Origin: JAWCNN01 sp038848005
GTDB lineage: Archaea; Thermoproteota; Bathyarchaeia; Bathyarchaeales; Bathycorpusculaceae
DNA length: 64,000 nt
Assembly (NCBI GenBank): GCA_038848005.1
Contig: JAWCNZ010000005.1
Location: forward strand, 7,216-71,215
Direction: 5' to 3'
Position numbers and translations under genes: made by a program
Shown here: piece by piece, positions 1 to 7,538 of the stretch
How the letters are laid out: each line of letters opens with the position of its first letter
Numbering within the stretch: the first letter of the stretch is position 1
The notes under the pieces: model-generated
The model's database searches: none
What the model saw: the letters and a program-made list of their open reading frames with translations, nothing else
What the model was told of the DNA's origin: nothing

Positions 1-224
1 ACAGCGCAGTCGCTGGCAGAAAACTAACAGCTGAAAAAGTCGCCGAAGCGATAAAGGCTTCTGGAATAGAAAACAAAGTCAAACATAAAAAACTTATAAT
101 TCCTGGAAAAGCAGCACGTCTAAGCGGCGAAATAGAAGAATTAAGCGGATGGCAAGTCCTAGTTGGACCAAGAGACTCTTCGGATATACCAAAATTCCTA
201 CAAGAAAAATGGCATACACCCTAA
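1..224 (+). CDS. cdhE: CODH/ACS corrinoid iron-sulfur protein large (gamma) subunit, C-terminal fragment
   Basis: The gene enters from the left edge and is read in frame from base 3; 73 codons remain before TAA at 222-224. The segment IIPGKAARLSGEIEEL followed by WQVLVGPRDSSDIPKFL is typical of the extreme C-terminus of the large subunit of the corrinoid iron-sulfur protein (CdhE/AcsC). That protein carries the methyl group from tetrahydropterin to acetyl-CoA synthase in the Wood-Ljungdahl pathway. Only the tail is visible, so the [4Fe-4S] and cobamide-binding regions cannot be checked. The nearby CooT-like and ferredoxin genes fit a CODH/ACS locus lying to the left of the window. Confidence 0.85.
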   Translation, partial: SAVAGRKLTAEKVAEAIKASGIENKVKHKKLIIPGKAARLSGEIEELSGWQVLVGPRDSSDIPKFLQEKWHTP

Positions 225-370
225 CTTTAAATTTCAACCAACAAAATCTAGAGAGAGTATCCAACTTTGCTGATTGTGAGCATCTGCAAAATTGACATGA
301 CCTTAAAAACCAAAAAGCATAACAGCCAAAAACAATAATAGAGTAGCGTCAGAATTGGGCGTGACTGCGC

Positions 371-1031
371 TTGGAAGCCTATAAAGTGAGGGTTTATGGA
401 AGGATCCAAAGAGTCGGATTTAGAGGACAAATTTTGGACTTAGCCCAAGAACTAATGTTAAGTGGAAACGCCAAAAACATGTCCGACGGCTCAATCGAAA
501 TATTTGTGCAAGGCGAAAAAGAACAACTTACAAAATTTTTCGAAAGGTTAGAGCAGCCCATGCCGCCAGCAAAGATAACAGGAAATAAAAAAGGAAGAGG
601 CAAATCCAAACCCAGAAATAAAAGAGTTCAAAATTGTTTATGGAGAGCTAGGCGAAGAACTCCAAGAAGGATTTGGAGCAATGCAAACAATATTCGCAGA
701 TTACCGAAACGAATTCAAAGACTTTAAAGGAGAATTCAAAGACTTCAGACAAGAATTTAGGGATTACAGAGAAGAATTTAGAGATTTCAGAGGAGAATTT
801 AAAGAATTTAGGCAGGAGTTTAGGGATTATAGGGAAGAGTTTAGAGATTTTGTTAAAAGAACTGATGAAAACTTTAAGTTAATTTCGGAGAAGTACGGCG
901 AAATTTCTGAGAAGTTGACTGTGATACTTGAAACTTTGATTAGGGAGTCAAGGGAGACCAGAGAAATGTTGAATGAAACTATGAAGGCGTTAAAGGAAAC
1001 TTTGGGAAAACTGGAAGTAAGCCATACTTAG
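371..1031 (+). CDS. Acylphosphatase with C-terminal heptad-repeat coiled-coil tail, interrupted by a single-base frameshift
   Basis: The N-terminal part, from a TTG start at 371, is an acylphosphatase: VYGRIQRVGFR carries the catalytic Arg18 and the NMSDGSIEIFVQG segment carries the catalytic Asn36. The family hydrolyses carboxyl-phosphate bonds. After PPAKITG the frame derails. Removing one A near 583-592 (AAA at 583-585 or the six-A run at 587-592) restores the expected strand PEIKEFKIVYGEL and continues to the stop at 1031. The extra C-terminal part is a strongly charged tail of seven heptads followed by a helical segment. Without the shift the upstream frame ends at 727. The indel could be an assembly error, a real mutation or recoding; the sequence alone cannot decide. 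Confidence 0.75.
711..857 (+). repeat. Seven tandem 21-bp units encoding EF[RK][DE][FY] heptads
   Basis: Seven consecutive 21-base units, each beginning GAATT or GAGTT, start at 711, 732, 753, 774, 795, 816 and 837. They encode a heptad of the form E-F-(K/R)-(D/E)-(F/Y)-(K/R)-x. The copies differ at synonymous and conservative positions, so the array is not a fresh duplication. The last unit degrades into FVKRTDENF. A seven-residue period with Phe/Phe or Phe/Tyr spacing suggests a long amphipathic helix or coiled coil. Confidence 0.9.
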
Positions 1032-1037
1032 CGGAAA

Positions 1038-1526
1038 TTATTTAGCCATTGAGGGTTTGTATCTTTTAACATATTCTTCAAATGTTGGGGATATGGCTTT
1101 AACTCTTTCAAAACGTTTTTTTGCGCTGATGCCTTGTTGAAGCATAATGAAGTTTCTCGGCGTGCTGAAGCTTTCAACTTTGCTGTTTGGTCTTTCCCTT
1201 GAAACTTTTATGCAGTCGTCCACTATGCAGTTGATGACGCAAGCGCCGCAGTAAATGCAGAATTCTTCTGTTACGCCCACTTCGCCGGTTTTCCAGTATA
1301 AGGCGTTTGTTGGACAAGCTTTAATGCATAGTTTGCATTCAACGCCCTTGCATGTTCTTTTGTTGATGGTTATGTTTCCTTTAACGAAGAAGTCGGTTAT
1401 CCCCAAAGATGCTAGAAGTTCGTCTTTCCGCTTCTTTTTCTCCTTTTCGGCAGTTTCCATTAAAATCTGGAATATATCAACGTCTGAAGGTTTAGTGGAT
1501 TTGCTTTTTTTGGGCATTTTATTCAT
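1038..1526 (-). CDS. 2x[4Fe-4S] ferredoxin-like protein
   Basis: This 162-residue protein has a lysine-rich N-terminal helix, then two iron-sulfur cysteine clusters. The first is C59-x4-C64-x2-C67-x3-C71-P and the second C90-x2-C93-x2-C96-x3-C100, with one extra Cys at 105. The first motif has a four-residue gap instead of the canonical two. About 50 residues without recognised motifs follow. It is likely a cytoplasmic electron carrier or an iron-sulfur subunit of a larger oxidoreductase. It faces the end of the acylphosphatase gene and is divergent from the CooT-like gene. A role with CODH/ACS is inference from location only. Confidence 0.75.
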   Translation of the reverse strand: MNKMPKKSKSTKPSDVDIFQILMETAEKEKKKRKDELLASLGITDFFVKGNITINKRTCKGVECKLCIKACPTNALYWKTGEVGVTEEFCIYCGACVINCIVDDCIKVSRERPNSKVESFSTPRNFIMLQQGISAKKRFERVKAISPTFEEYVKRYKPSMAK

Positions 1527-1581
1527 CTTTTAAATTAATTATAACTGTTAGGGCGTATAATTATCCTTTATCGCATGTAAG

Positions 1582-1620
1582 CGCTTGTTAAAAGCGATTG
1601 TGACTTGAAGTTTATAAGTA
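1582..1620 (+). promoter_or_regulatory. Promoter of the CooT-like gene: TATA box with upstream inverted repeat
   Basis: TTTATAAG at 1611-1618 is a good archaeal TATA box, about 37 bases upstream of the ATG at 1653. Just upstream, CGCTT (1582-1586) and AAGCG (1592-1596) form a short inverted repeat that could bind a regulator. The TATA match is strong; the operator is speculative. Confidence 0.5.
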
Positions 1621-1652
1621 ACCTTTTGTATTAGACTGCTGGTTGAGTTGGA

Positions 1653-1832
1653 ATGTGCGAGTTTAACGTGATTATTGACGGAAAAACGGTTTTAAAGGAT
1701 GTAGTTTATGCAAAAATGGAAAATAACACTGTAATTGTCAGAGATGCACTTGGAAAATCTAAAGAGTTTAGAAACTGCAAAATTGTGGAAGTTGACGTGA
1801 ACACTACACGTCTTGTAATATCGAAACAATAA
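1653..1832 (+). CDS. cooT: CooT-like small nickel-binding protein
   Basis: A 59-residue protein starting MCEFNV. CooT-family proteins are about 60-70 residues long, begin with Met-Cys and use this N-terminal Cys2 to bind nickel at a dimer interface; they help mature the nickel cluster of CO dehydrogenase. The length, Cys2 and beta-strand-rich pattern (NVIIDGKTVL, NTVIVRDALG, RLVISKQ) all fit. Location near the CODH/ACS subunit supports the assignment. A TATA box lies about 37 bases upstream. The last 29 bases overlap the 3' end of the convergent presenilin-like gene. Confidence 0.75.
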   Translation: MCEFNVIIDGKTVLKDVVYAKMENNTVIVRDALGKSKEFRNCKIVEVDVNTTRLVISKQ

Positions 1833-2640
1833 AACTTGCCGTTAACCCAAACAATATTGGAAAGGGCAAGCCTGGAAAAATTCTCTTTTTACGGAGCATT
1901 TTAAAAGTTGTGATACATCCGAGTAGAATGCCGGTTATAGAGGCTAAACATATATAAAAGCCAAAATTGAAAAGCATATGTCCAGAAAGCATGGAATAAA
2001 ATATCAAATCGCCTAAACCCATTTGAATTTCTTTAAAAGAGAAGCTTAAACCCCTAAGTTGTTCAAGTCCACTGCGGGCTATTTTTCCAATTGGACCTTG
2101 ATAAACAGCAAACACATCGTAAACTGCCAGGAAAACTAAAATCATTATTGCACTTAAAGTTGGAATTGAAACTCCTAGAAACGCTCCTAAAGCGCCTCCT
2201 AAACAGATAACTACTACATTGTAAAGTCGGCTGTGCGTTTTAAAAATTGCGGAGTAGGCGGTTGCTGTTACAAGCAAGGATAATGGCAAAACCAAAGGTT
2301 CCATGTCGCCGAAGGCGGTTAACTCAAGCAGAGCGCTTAAATAAAAAATTGAAAGCATGAAAATTGCCGTTGTTAAGGCGAATCTTGTGATTAAATTTAT
2401 TAGTTTGAGGCTTTTTCGTTGCAGAAGCACATACAACAGAAAGGCGCCAACTCCGACGAGGACTATGAAATAGAGGGCGTTGCCAAACGACCCTACACCT
2501 TCTTGGAAAGGAGTAACAGTGTAAGTTTCCGTTTGAGATGTTTTTATCAGAAAAGCGCAGAGAAACCCAAATAGTAAACTTGCAAGGATAGGCGTTAACA
2601 ACACAATTTCTTTGTCAAATTTGTCATTCAAGGTTTTCAT
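1804..2640 (-). CDS. Presenilin / signal peptide peptidase-like intramembrane aspartyl protease
   Basis: A 278-residue protein with about nine hydrophobic segments. It carries both catalytic motifs of the GxGD family: YD at 174-175 (VYDVFAVY) and GLGD at 208-211 (GLGDLIFYS). A third motif, PGLP at 256-259, takes the place of the PAL motif. These proteins cut membrane-spanning helices inside the lipid bilayer. The start codon overlaps the stop of the archaemetzincin gene by four bases, so the two are probably translated together. The substrate is unknown. The size is close to archaeal homologues such as the euryarchaeal PSH protein. Confidence 0.88.
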   Translation of the reverse strand: MKTLNDKFDKEIVLLTPILASLLFGFLCAFLIKTSQTETYTVTPFQEGVGSFGNALYFIVLVGVGAFLLYVLLQRKSLKLINLITRFALTTAIFMLSIFYLSALLELTAFGDMEPLVLPLSLLVTATAYSAIFKTHSRLYNVVVICLGGALGAFLGVSIPTLSAIMILVFLAVYDVFAVYQGPIGKIARSGLEQLRGLSFSFKEIQMGLGDLIFYSMLSGHMLFNFGFYICLASITGILLGCITTFKMLRKKRIFPGLPFPILFGLTASFIVSILQDV

Positions 2641-3188
2641 CTCAGATTTTCAATGGCGTTTTCAACATTGAAGTGACATTTATTACAGAATAAACTTTGC
2701 TTTCTGTCAGTTTCGAATATTGAATTGGAAAAATACATAACGCAAAAAGGGTTTAAACAATGTTTCAAGCCTAAAGTGTGTCCAAGCTCATGCACAGCCT
2801 CTTTTGTCCCTCTCTCCAATAGAAGGTTCATGTTTGGCGGTTTTCCATAAAATTCTGGCTTAAGCCTCCACAACGAGATTAAAGCCGATTTTCCCGGGCA
2901 TTCCGCCTCTCCAAACACGAAGTTCAACCCAGAAACGAAAATGTCGACATCTACTATTCCTAAAATTCGGTTTAGGAATTTAACCTTTTCAGCATGCCGC
3001 CTAACAATGACTAAAATTGCTTCTGAATTGTATTGGTTTCTTGTTTTGTTGAATGTTTCTTTTGGAACTGACAGTTCCTCGGGGATTATGACGCATGTTG
3101 TTTTTGGAAAAGCCATTTCCAAGTTTTCACGTATTATATTAGCGATGTGCTGGTCTATTTGTCCGATGCGTAATATTCCAACTTTCAT
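2637..3188 (-). CDS. amzA: Archaemetzincin-type zinc metalloprotease
   Basis: A 183-residue protein with the extended zinc site HELGHTLGLKH (His133, Glu134, His137, His143), followed by the archaemetzincin-specific cysteines: Cys144 and Cys149 with Met151 close behind, then Cys168-x2-Cys171. The four cysteines bind a second, structural zinc in known archaemetzincins, and the methionine fits the Met-turn. There is no signal peptide, so it should be cytoplasmic. It sits between the beta-CASP nuclease (gap 9 bases) and the presenilin-like protease (overlap 4 bases) in one minus-strand run. The natural substrate of the family is not well established. Confidence 0.92.
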   Translation of the reverse strand: MKVGILRIGQIDQHIANIIRENLEMAFPKTTCVIIPEELSVPKETFNKTRNQYNSEAILVIVRRHAEKVKFLNRILGIVDVDIFVSGLNFVFGEAECPGKSALISLWRLKPEFYGKPPNMNLLLERGTKEAVHELGHTLGLKHCLNPFCVMYFSNSIFETDRKQSLFCNKCHFNVENAIENLR

Positions 3189-3197
3189 GGTTTCACT

Positions 3198-4490
3198 TTA
3201 AACTTTAAATGTTTCTCCCGCCTTTGGGGCAACAGCCTCCAAACCCAATTCGGTTCTTACCCATTTTGCAAGAAGTTCGCAGTTTCCCTCCGCACCGTGA
3301 ACCACATAAACTTTGGGTTTTCCCTTAAGATTTTTTATTGCATTTTTAAGCTGGGTTGCACCACAATGTGATGAAAAATCGAAATGTTCAACACGGGCTT
3401 TAACCTTTCGCATTTTTCCGTCTATGAGGCATATACCCTTTTCCAACAGTTCCCTTCCCGGCGTGCCTGGAATTTGATAGCTGACTAGGAAAATGGCGTT
3501 ATGCGCTTTTTTTCCGATTTTTGAAGTGTAAAAGACAGCTGGACCGCCTTTTAGCATTCCAGCAGGCGAAATTATCACGCCCGGCGTTTTTATAGCCTTT
3601 CTTCGGTCTCTCCACCCTTCAACCCAGTCAACCGAGTGCATGGCATCCATAAACAGTTTTGGATCTCGGAGAAACTCTTTGTAGTTCATCATTATTCGGC
3701 TTGCTTCACGTGCCATTCCATCCATTGTGATGGGATATTCAAAATGGTGAGCTGTTAGGATGCATGCAATTTCTTGTGACCGCCCAACTCCGAAGGCTGG
3801 AACGAGAACCGTGCCGCCCCTTTCAACAACATCCGTAACGGCTTCCACAAAACGTTTTTCAAGTGTTAGGCGTTCAGTGTGGTCTTCATCTGCATAGGTG
3901 CTTTCGGTTATTACTACATCCAATTCGCCGTAATCCATCTTTGCACCTTCCAAAAGCCTGGTGTCATCCGTGTTAAAATCGCCAGTGTAAAGTATCCGTT
4001 TTCCTTCAGCCTCAACCAACACCTGCACGCCGCCGGGAATATGCCCAGAACTGTAAAGCCTAATTTTCATGTCGCCCACAATTTCTTCCACGCCAAAATC
4101 CAAGTGTTTGCTGCTTCGCATCATAGACCTTAACTCTAAATATTCATATGGCAAATAATAGCTGGAAAGATGGATAAAATCGGAAATCAATATTTGCGTT
4201 AATTCCATGTTTAGTTTGTTTGTGTACAACGGCTTTTTTTCGTGAATATAAAAGATTGGAGCAGCTCCAGAATGGTCTAGGTGGCTATGCGTTAAAATCA
4301 GCGCATCCACGGCTTTGGGAGGTATATGCATGGGAAAGCCGGGCTCATGATTTAACATGACTCCGTAATCCAGCAAAACCTGAGCCTTTTCAGTTTTCAC
4401 TGTTATGGCGATTCTGCCAACCTCTTGTGTTCCGCCCAGAAAACCAATTTGCACCGAACCCATAGTTTCATCCACTAACGCACTAAACAT
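3198..4490 (-). CDS. Beta-CASP metallo-beta-lactamase ribonuclease (aCPSF2 / archaeal RNase J-like)
   Basis: A 430-residue protein. The N-terminal metallo-beta-lactamase core begins QIGFLGGTQEVGR and has the metal motif THSHLDHSG at 67-75, then GHIPGG and LYTGDFN. A beta-CASP insertion follows, with VPAFGVGRSQE, IISPAGML and the C-terminal HFDFSSHCG and VVHGAEGN motifs. There is no N-terminal KH region, so it belongs with aCPSF2/RNase J-like enzymes, not aCPSF1. These process or degrade RNA from the end or internally. Met10 (4463) is an alternative start that matches the usual family N-terminus better than Met1. Confidence 0.9.
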   Translation of the reverse strand: MFSALVDETMGSVQIGFLGGTQEVGRIAITVKTEKAQVLLDYGVMLNHEPGFPMHIPPKAVDALILTHSHLDHSGAAPIFYIHEKKPLYTNKLNMELTQILISDFIHLSSYYLPYEYLELRSMMRSSKHLDFGVEEIVGDMKIRLYSSGHIPGGVQVLVEAEGKRILYTGDFNTDDTRLLEGAKMDYGELDVVITESTYADEDHTERLTLEKRFVEAVTDVVERGGTVLVPAFGVGRSQEIACILTAHHFEYPITMDGMAREASRIMMNYKEFLRDPKLFMDAMHSVDWVEGWRDRRKAIKTPGVIISPAGMLKGGPAVFYTSKIGKKAHNAIFLVSYQIPGTPGRELLEKGICLIDGKMRKVKARVEHFDFSSHCGATQLKNAIKNLKGKPKVYVVHGAEGNCELLAKWVRTELGLEAVAPKAGETFKV

Positions 4491-4504
4491 TTTTCACTGC
4501 CATT

Positions 4505-5110
4505 TTAAAAATGTATTGACTTTCCAGTTGGAACTGCCCTTACAAAACCCCTTTTTATTGCTTTCAAAATTTCGTCAACGTCGGAGGAGGCTTGAACTTC
4601 GTTGTAGACGCTCCATAACTCGTCAACATGGTGGGCGTCGCTTCCGGCAACGCCCGGCAACCTCAACTGTTTAGCTAGTTTTTCAGCCATGTGGTTAACG
4701 TGGCTTGGCGAAACGCCGTTTAAAATTTCTATGGCGTTAACATCGTATTTTTTGGTTAGGTCTCCGAGACCGTGCGCACGGTAGGGATGGGCGGCGACGG
4801 CTAAGCCGTTGTTTTCCCTTGCAAAGTCAATAACGTTCGCCACAGTACATTCTTTAGGTGGTAATTCAGCCACTCCTAGAAGGATTAGGTCGCCTTCAAA
4901 AGTTGTTATTTCAACTCCTGGAATTATTAAAATGTCCGGGTATGCAGAAGCCAACTGTTTCACTTTGTAGTAGCCTTCCACTCTGTTGTGGTCTGTGATG
5001 GCTACAGCCTTAATAAACGGGTGCATGTAAAGCCTTTCAACTATGGTTTTCGGCGGAATTGTTGAGTCAAATGAATAGTTTGTGTGAACGTGCAAGTCAA
5101 CATAAATCAA
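4505..5110 (-). CDS. PHP-domain metal-dependent phosphoesterase
   Basis: A 201-residue PHP domain standing alone. Metal-binding motifs run in the expected order: DLHVHTNYS near the N-terminus (His7, His9), AITDHN, GVEITT, AAHPYRAHG and GSDAHH near the C-terminus. Such stand-alone PHP proteins hydrolyse phosphoesters, and some act on nucleotides or short oligonucleotides, but no specific substrate can be read from the sequence. The start codon overlaps the stop of tgtA by four bases, so it is translated from the same message. Confidence 0.88.
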   Translation of the reverse strand: MIYVDLHVHTNYSFDSTIPPKTIVERLYMHPFIKAVAITDHNRVEGYYKVKQLASAYPDILIIPGVEITTFEGDLILLGVAELPPKECTVANVIDFARENNGLAVAAHPYRAHGLGDLTKKYDVNAIEILNGVSPSHVNHMAEKLAKQLRLPGVAGSDAHHVDELWSVYNEVQASSDVDEILKAIKRGFVRAVPTGKSIHF

Positions 5111-6708
5111 ATTTGCTCACTCAACGCCTCAGAGAGCTTTTCCAACTCTTTATTGTGGAAAAATTTAAACTTAACCTTCCTTTTCAAAAATGCTTTCCTA
5201 CATCTTTTAAGAACTGTTTTATTCCAGTTTTCAGCGTCGTGAAGCAAAATAACCATATCATAGTTTGTGTTGGCTATGTACTCGGCAACTTGATTCGCCA
5301 CGTACTCCACAGTTTCCTTATCAAGTGGAAAAACCGTTTCATATTGCGAAAGCGGGTAAACTTCGTCCAGTTCTAATGGTGTGACGCCGAAAGGTGCAGC
5401 GTAAAAGCAAACGTGAACTTTTTCTGAAAACTCTTTTGGCATGTGTTTAAGCGTCTTCAAAAATTGTTTATATTCCCGTGATTTGTGAAAGGGCTTTGCT
5501 TGGGTTTGAGGCACAAGCACAAGAATTTTTGATTTTTCAGGCGGCGAATACCTTTCAAATAGTTTCTTTCTGTGCCGAACAACCTCTGGTCTGCTAAGCC
5601 CAACAGAGTTGAAAAAGAAAATTCCGCTCTTCTTCACCGCTGGACTGTGTTTTTCGATAAAATCCTCATATTTCTTCAGTTTTTTAAGGGCTTGAAGCAA
5701 CGTTGGATGTCCATGCGCCCTCAACTCCAAATGTTCCCATAATCTGCCGTCTTTTATGGCTTGTTTGATGCGTTTTAGCTCCGCAAGGCAAACGTAAAGG
5801 TTATGCTCAGCAAGAAAAGTTTGCCGTTCTTTTTGTGTCATTTCTAAAACTTCTTTTGGTGTTGTTTTTAGGCATTTTGGGCATGTGCAAGGGAAATGTT
5901 CAAGTTCGTCCAGCTTAGCCGTGCCATACTCGGTCATGTAACGGTTTTCTCTGGCGTATATGGCGTAGGCTGCAGAATCAAAAAGGTCGCATCCGAGGGC
6001 TACAGCCAAGGCGAAAACAAGCGGATGTCCAGCGCCGAAAAGGTGAAGGGGCTTTTCAATGGGCAAATTAGCCTTAGCCGCCATAATCATGTCCACTAAA
6101 ACATCAAACCGATAGTTTTCCATAACCTCTGTTGGACTTCCCAAAGCGTATATGTGGAAGGGCAGCTTGCCCATTTCAACAGCGGATTCAGCCACCAAAT
6201 CAAGGAATTTACCTCCTTGAACTGGACCAACCCAGAGAATGTCATTCCGAGTTTTAATTTTGAAAAGCTTTTCCGCCCTCCTCAAAGTTTCATCTACTGT
6301 TTGCTCCGCATGTGCCCTTGAAACTTTCCAGCCTGTGGGCAAATCTAAAATTGTAGCTATGTCCGTGTTTATGCGCTCTTGATATTCCACAATCTCTTCG
6401 GGCTTTGTTTCTATGTCGCCGTAAACAAGGATTTGATAAGCGCCCGAATCAGTCATTATAACACCTTCGTAATCCAAAAATTTGTGTAAGCCCTCTTCTG
6501 CGGGTTTTCCGCCGAAACGCTTCTTTAAAATGTAGGCGTTTGTTATTAAGGCTTTAAAGCCGAAATCCTCCAAAATTTTTCTAGGAGGAACTGCTTGTAT
6601 TGTTGGGTTAACAACTGGAAACAGCATTGGGGTTTCCACTGTGCCGCTTTTGGTTTGTAGTTTGCCGATTCTTGCAAGCAAATCTTTCTCTTTCACTTCA
6701 AAAAACAT
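5107..6708 (-). CDS. tgtA: Archaeosine tRNA-guanine transglycosylase (ArcTGT), without a PUA domain
   Basis: It exchanges guanine-15 in the tRNA D-loop for preQ0, the first tRNA step of archaeosine synthesis. Counting from the most upstream ATG at 6729, the catalytic domain shows IMTDSGAYQ (Asp94) and LFDSAAYAIYA (Asp251), then the zinc site C281-x-C283-x2-C286 with His309. Residues about 350-540 form the C-terminal accessory domains. The protein ends about 40 residues earlier than characterised full-length enzymes (about 582 residues) and no PUA domain is evident. I prefer the start at 6708 (MFFEVKEKDLLARIG), because a TATA box at about 6744 puts the transcription start near 6717, downstream of the ATG at 6729. 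Confidence 0.93.
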   Translation of the reverse strand: MFFEVKEKDLLARIGKLQTKSGTVETPMLFPVVNPTIQAVPPRKILEDFGFKALITNAYILKKRFGGKPAEEGLHKFLDYEGVIMTDSGAYQILVYGDIETKPEEIVEYQERINTDIATILDLPTGWKVSRAHAEQTVDETLRRAEKLFKIKTRNDILWVGPVQGGKFLDLVAESAVEMGKLPFHIYALGSPTEVMENYRFDVLVDMIMAAKANLPIEKPLHLFGAGHPLVFALAVALGCDLFDSAAYAIYARENRYMTEYGTAKLDELEHFPCTCPKCLKTTPKEVLEMTQKERQTFLAEHNLYVCLAELKRIKQAIKDGRLWEHLELRAHGHPTLLQALKKLKKYEDFIEKHSPAVKKSGIFFFNSVGLSRPEVVRHRKKLFERYSPPEKSKILVLVPQTQAKPFHKSREYKQFLKTLKHMPKEFSEKVHVCFYAAPFGVTPLELDEVYPLSQYETVFPLDKETVEYVANQVAEYIANTNYDMVILLHDAENWNKTVLKRCRKAFLKRKVKFKFFHNKELEKLSEALSEQI

Positions 6709-6738
6709 GGCGAAACCCAACAAAAACATACAAACAAA

Positions 6739-6749
6739 CTTATAAAATA
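6739..6749. promoter_or_regulatory. Shared TATA element between tgtA and the PAC2 gene
   Basis: CTTATAAAATA between the divergent genes reads as a TATA box in both directions. On the plus strand it lies about 40 bases before the PAC2 ATG at 6784. On the minus strand it lies about 35 bases before the tgtA ATG at 6708. No second good TATA box is seen in the short gap, so one element may serve both genes. Confidence 0.45.
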
Positions 6750-6783
6750 CATTCCTCCAAATCTGCCTATAGGAGCGCCCAAA

Positions 6784-7536
6784 ATGGTTTGCACAGTGGA
6801 AATTTACGAAAAACCAAAACTTGAAAACCCTGTCTTAATTGAGGGCTTGCCTGGAATAGGTTTTGTGGCTAATATTGCAGCTTTACATTTAATCCACGAG
6901 TTGAAGGCAAAGCTTTTCGCCGAAATTTTCTCAGACGCATTTCAAGATTTGGCGGTAACCACCGAAACTGGAGGTACACGTTCGCCGATAAATGAGCTTT
7001 ACCATTGCAAGGCTGTTAAGGGCGGTAGAGACTTGATAATATGGTATGGCAACACGCAAGCGCTTACAACTTTTGGGCAGTATGAACTTTGCGGACGCAT
7101 TTTGGACATGGCTGAAGAGTTGGGTTGCCGTTACATAATAACGTTGGGCGGCTTCAAAAAAGACGAAGTGAAAACGCCGCCTGAAATTTACTGTGCAGCT
7201 TCAGATCATGAAACGTTAAACGAAATTTTAAGTTTGGGTGCGAAGGTTATGGTTGGGCAAATTTTCGGTGTGGCTGGCATATTGATAGGGCTTGGAAGGC
7301 TTAGGGGTTTCAGGGGTTTTTCGCTTTTAGCTGAAACGTTGGGCATGTATCCAGATGCAAACGCTACACGCCACGCATTGGCTGTTTTGGACAAATTCTT
7401 AAAATTAAATTTGGATTTGTCAAGGTTGGATGTTGCAGCCGAAAAAACCGAAAAAATACTGGAATCTTTCGGTTTGATTAGAATGGCTGGAGAAGAAAAG
7501 AAAAAGGAAGAGCAAAGGTTTCCATGGTTTGTTTAA
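6784..7536 (+). CDS. PAC2 family protein (proteasome assembly chaperone-like)
   Basis: A 250-residue protein with the PAC2 core: the early LIEGLPGIGFVANIAALHLI motif, then YIITLGGFKKDE and the GVAGILIGLGRLRGFRGFSLLAET stretch. In eukaryotes PAC2 helps assemble the 20S proteasome. Archaeal members have the same fold, but most have not been tested. The C-terminus is rich in lysine and glutamate and ends FPWFV; several proteasome assembly chaperones end in a hydrophobic-tyrosine tail, though this one is not a clear HbYX match. It is divergent from tgtA. Confidence 0.85.
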   Translation: MVCTVEIYEKPKLENPVLIEGLPGIGFVANIAALHLIHELKAKLFAEIFSDAFQDLAVTTETGGTRSPINELYHCKAVKGGRDLIIWYGNTQALTTFGQYELCGRILDMAEELGCRYIITLGGFKKDEVKTPPEIYCAASDHETLNEILSLGAKVMVGQIFGVAGILIGLGRLRGFRGFSLLAETLGMYPDANATRHALAVLDKFLKLNLDLSRLDVAAEKTEKILESFGLIRMAGEEKKKEEQRFPWFV

Positions 7537-7538
7537 CC

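Noticed and set aside
711..857. Tandem 21-base repeats as a CRISPR array
   Set aside because: There are no spacers; the repeats are contiguous and code for protein.
673..882. Second reading frame through the heptad repeats (SKTLKENSKTSD-like protein)
   Set aside because: It is the shadow of a periodic sequence; the other frame gives the heptads and the acylphosphatase continuation.
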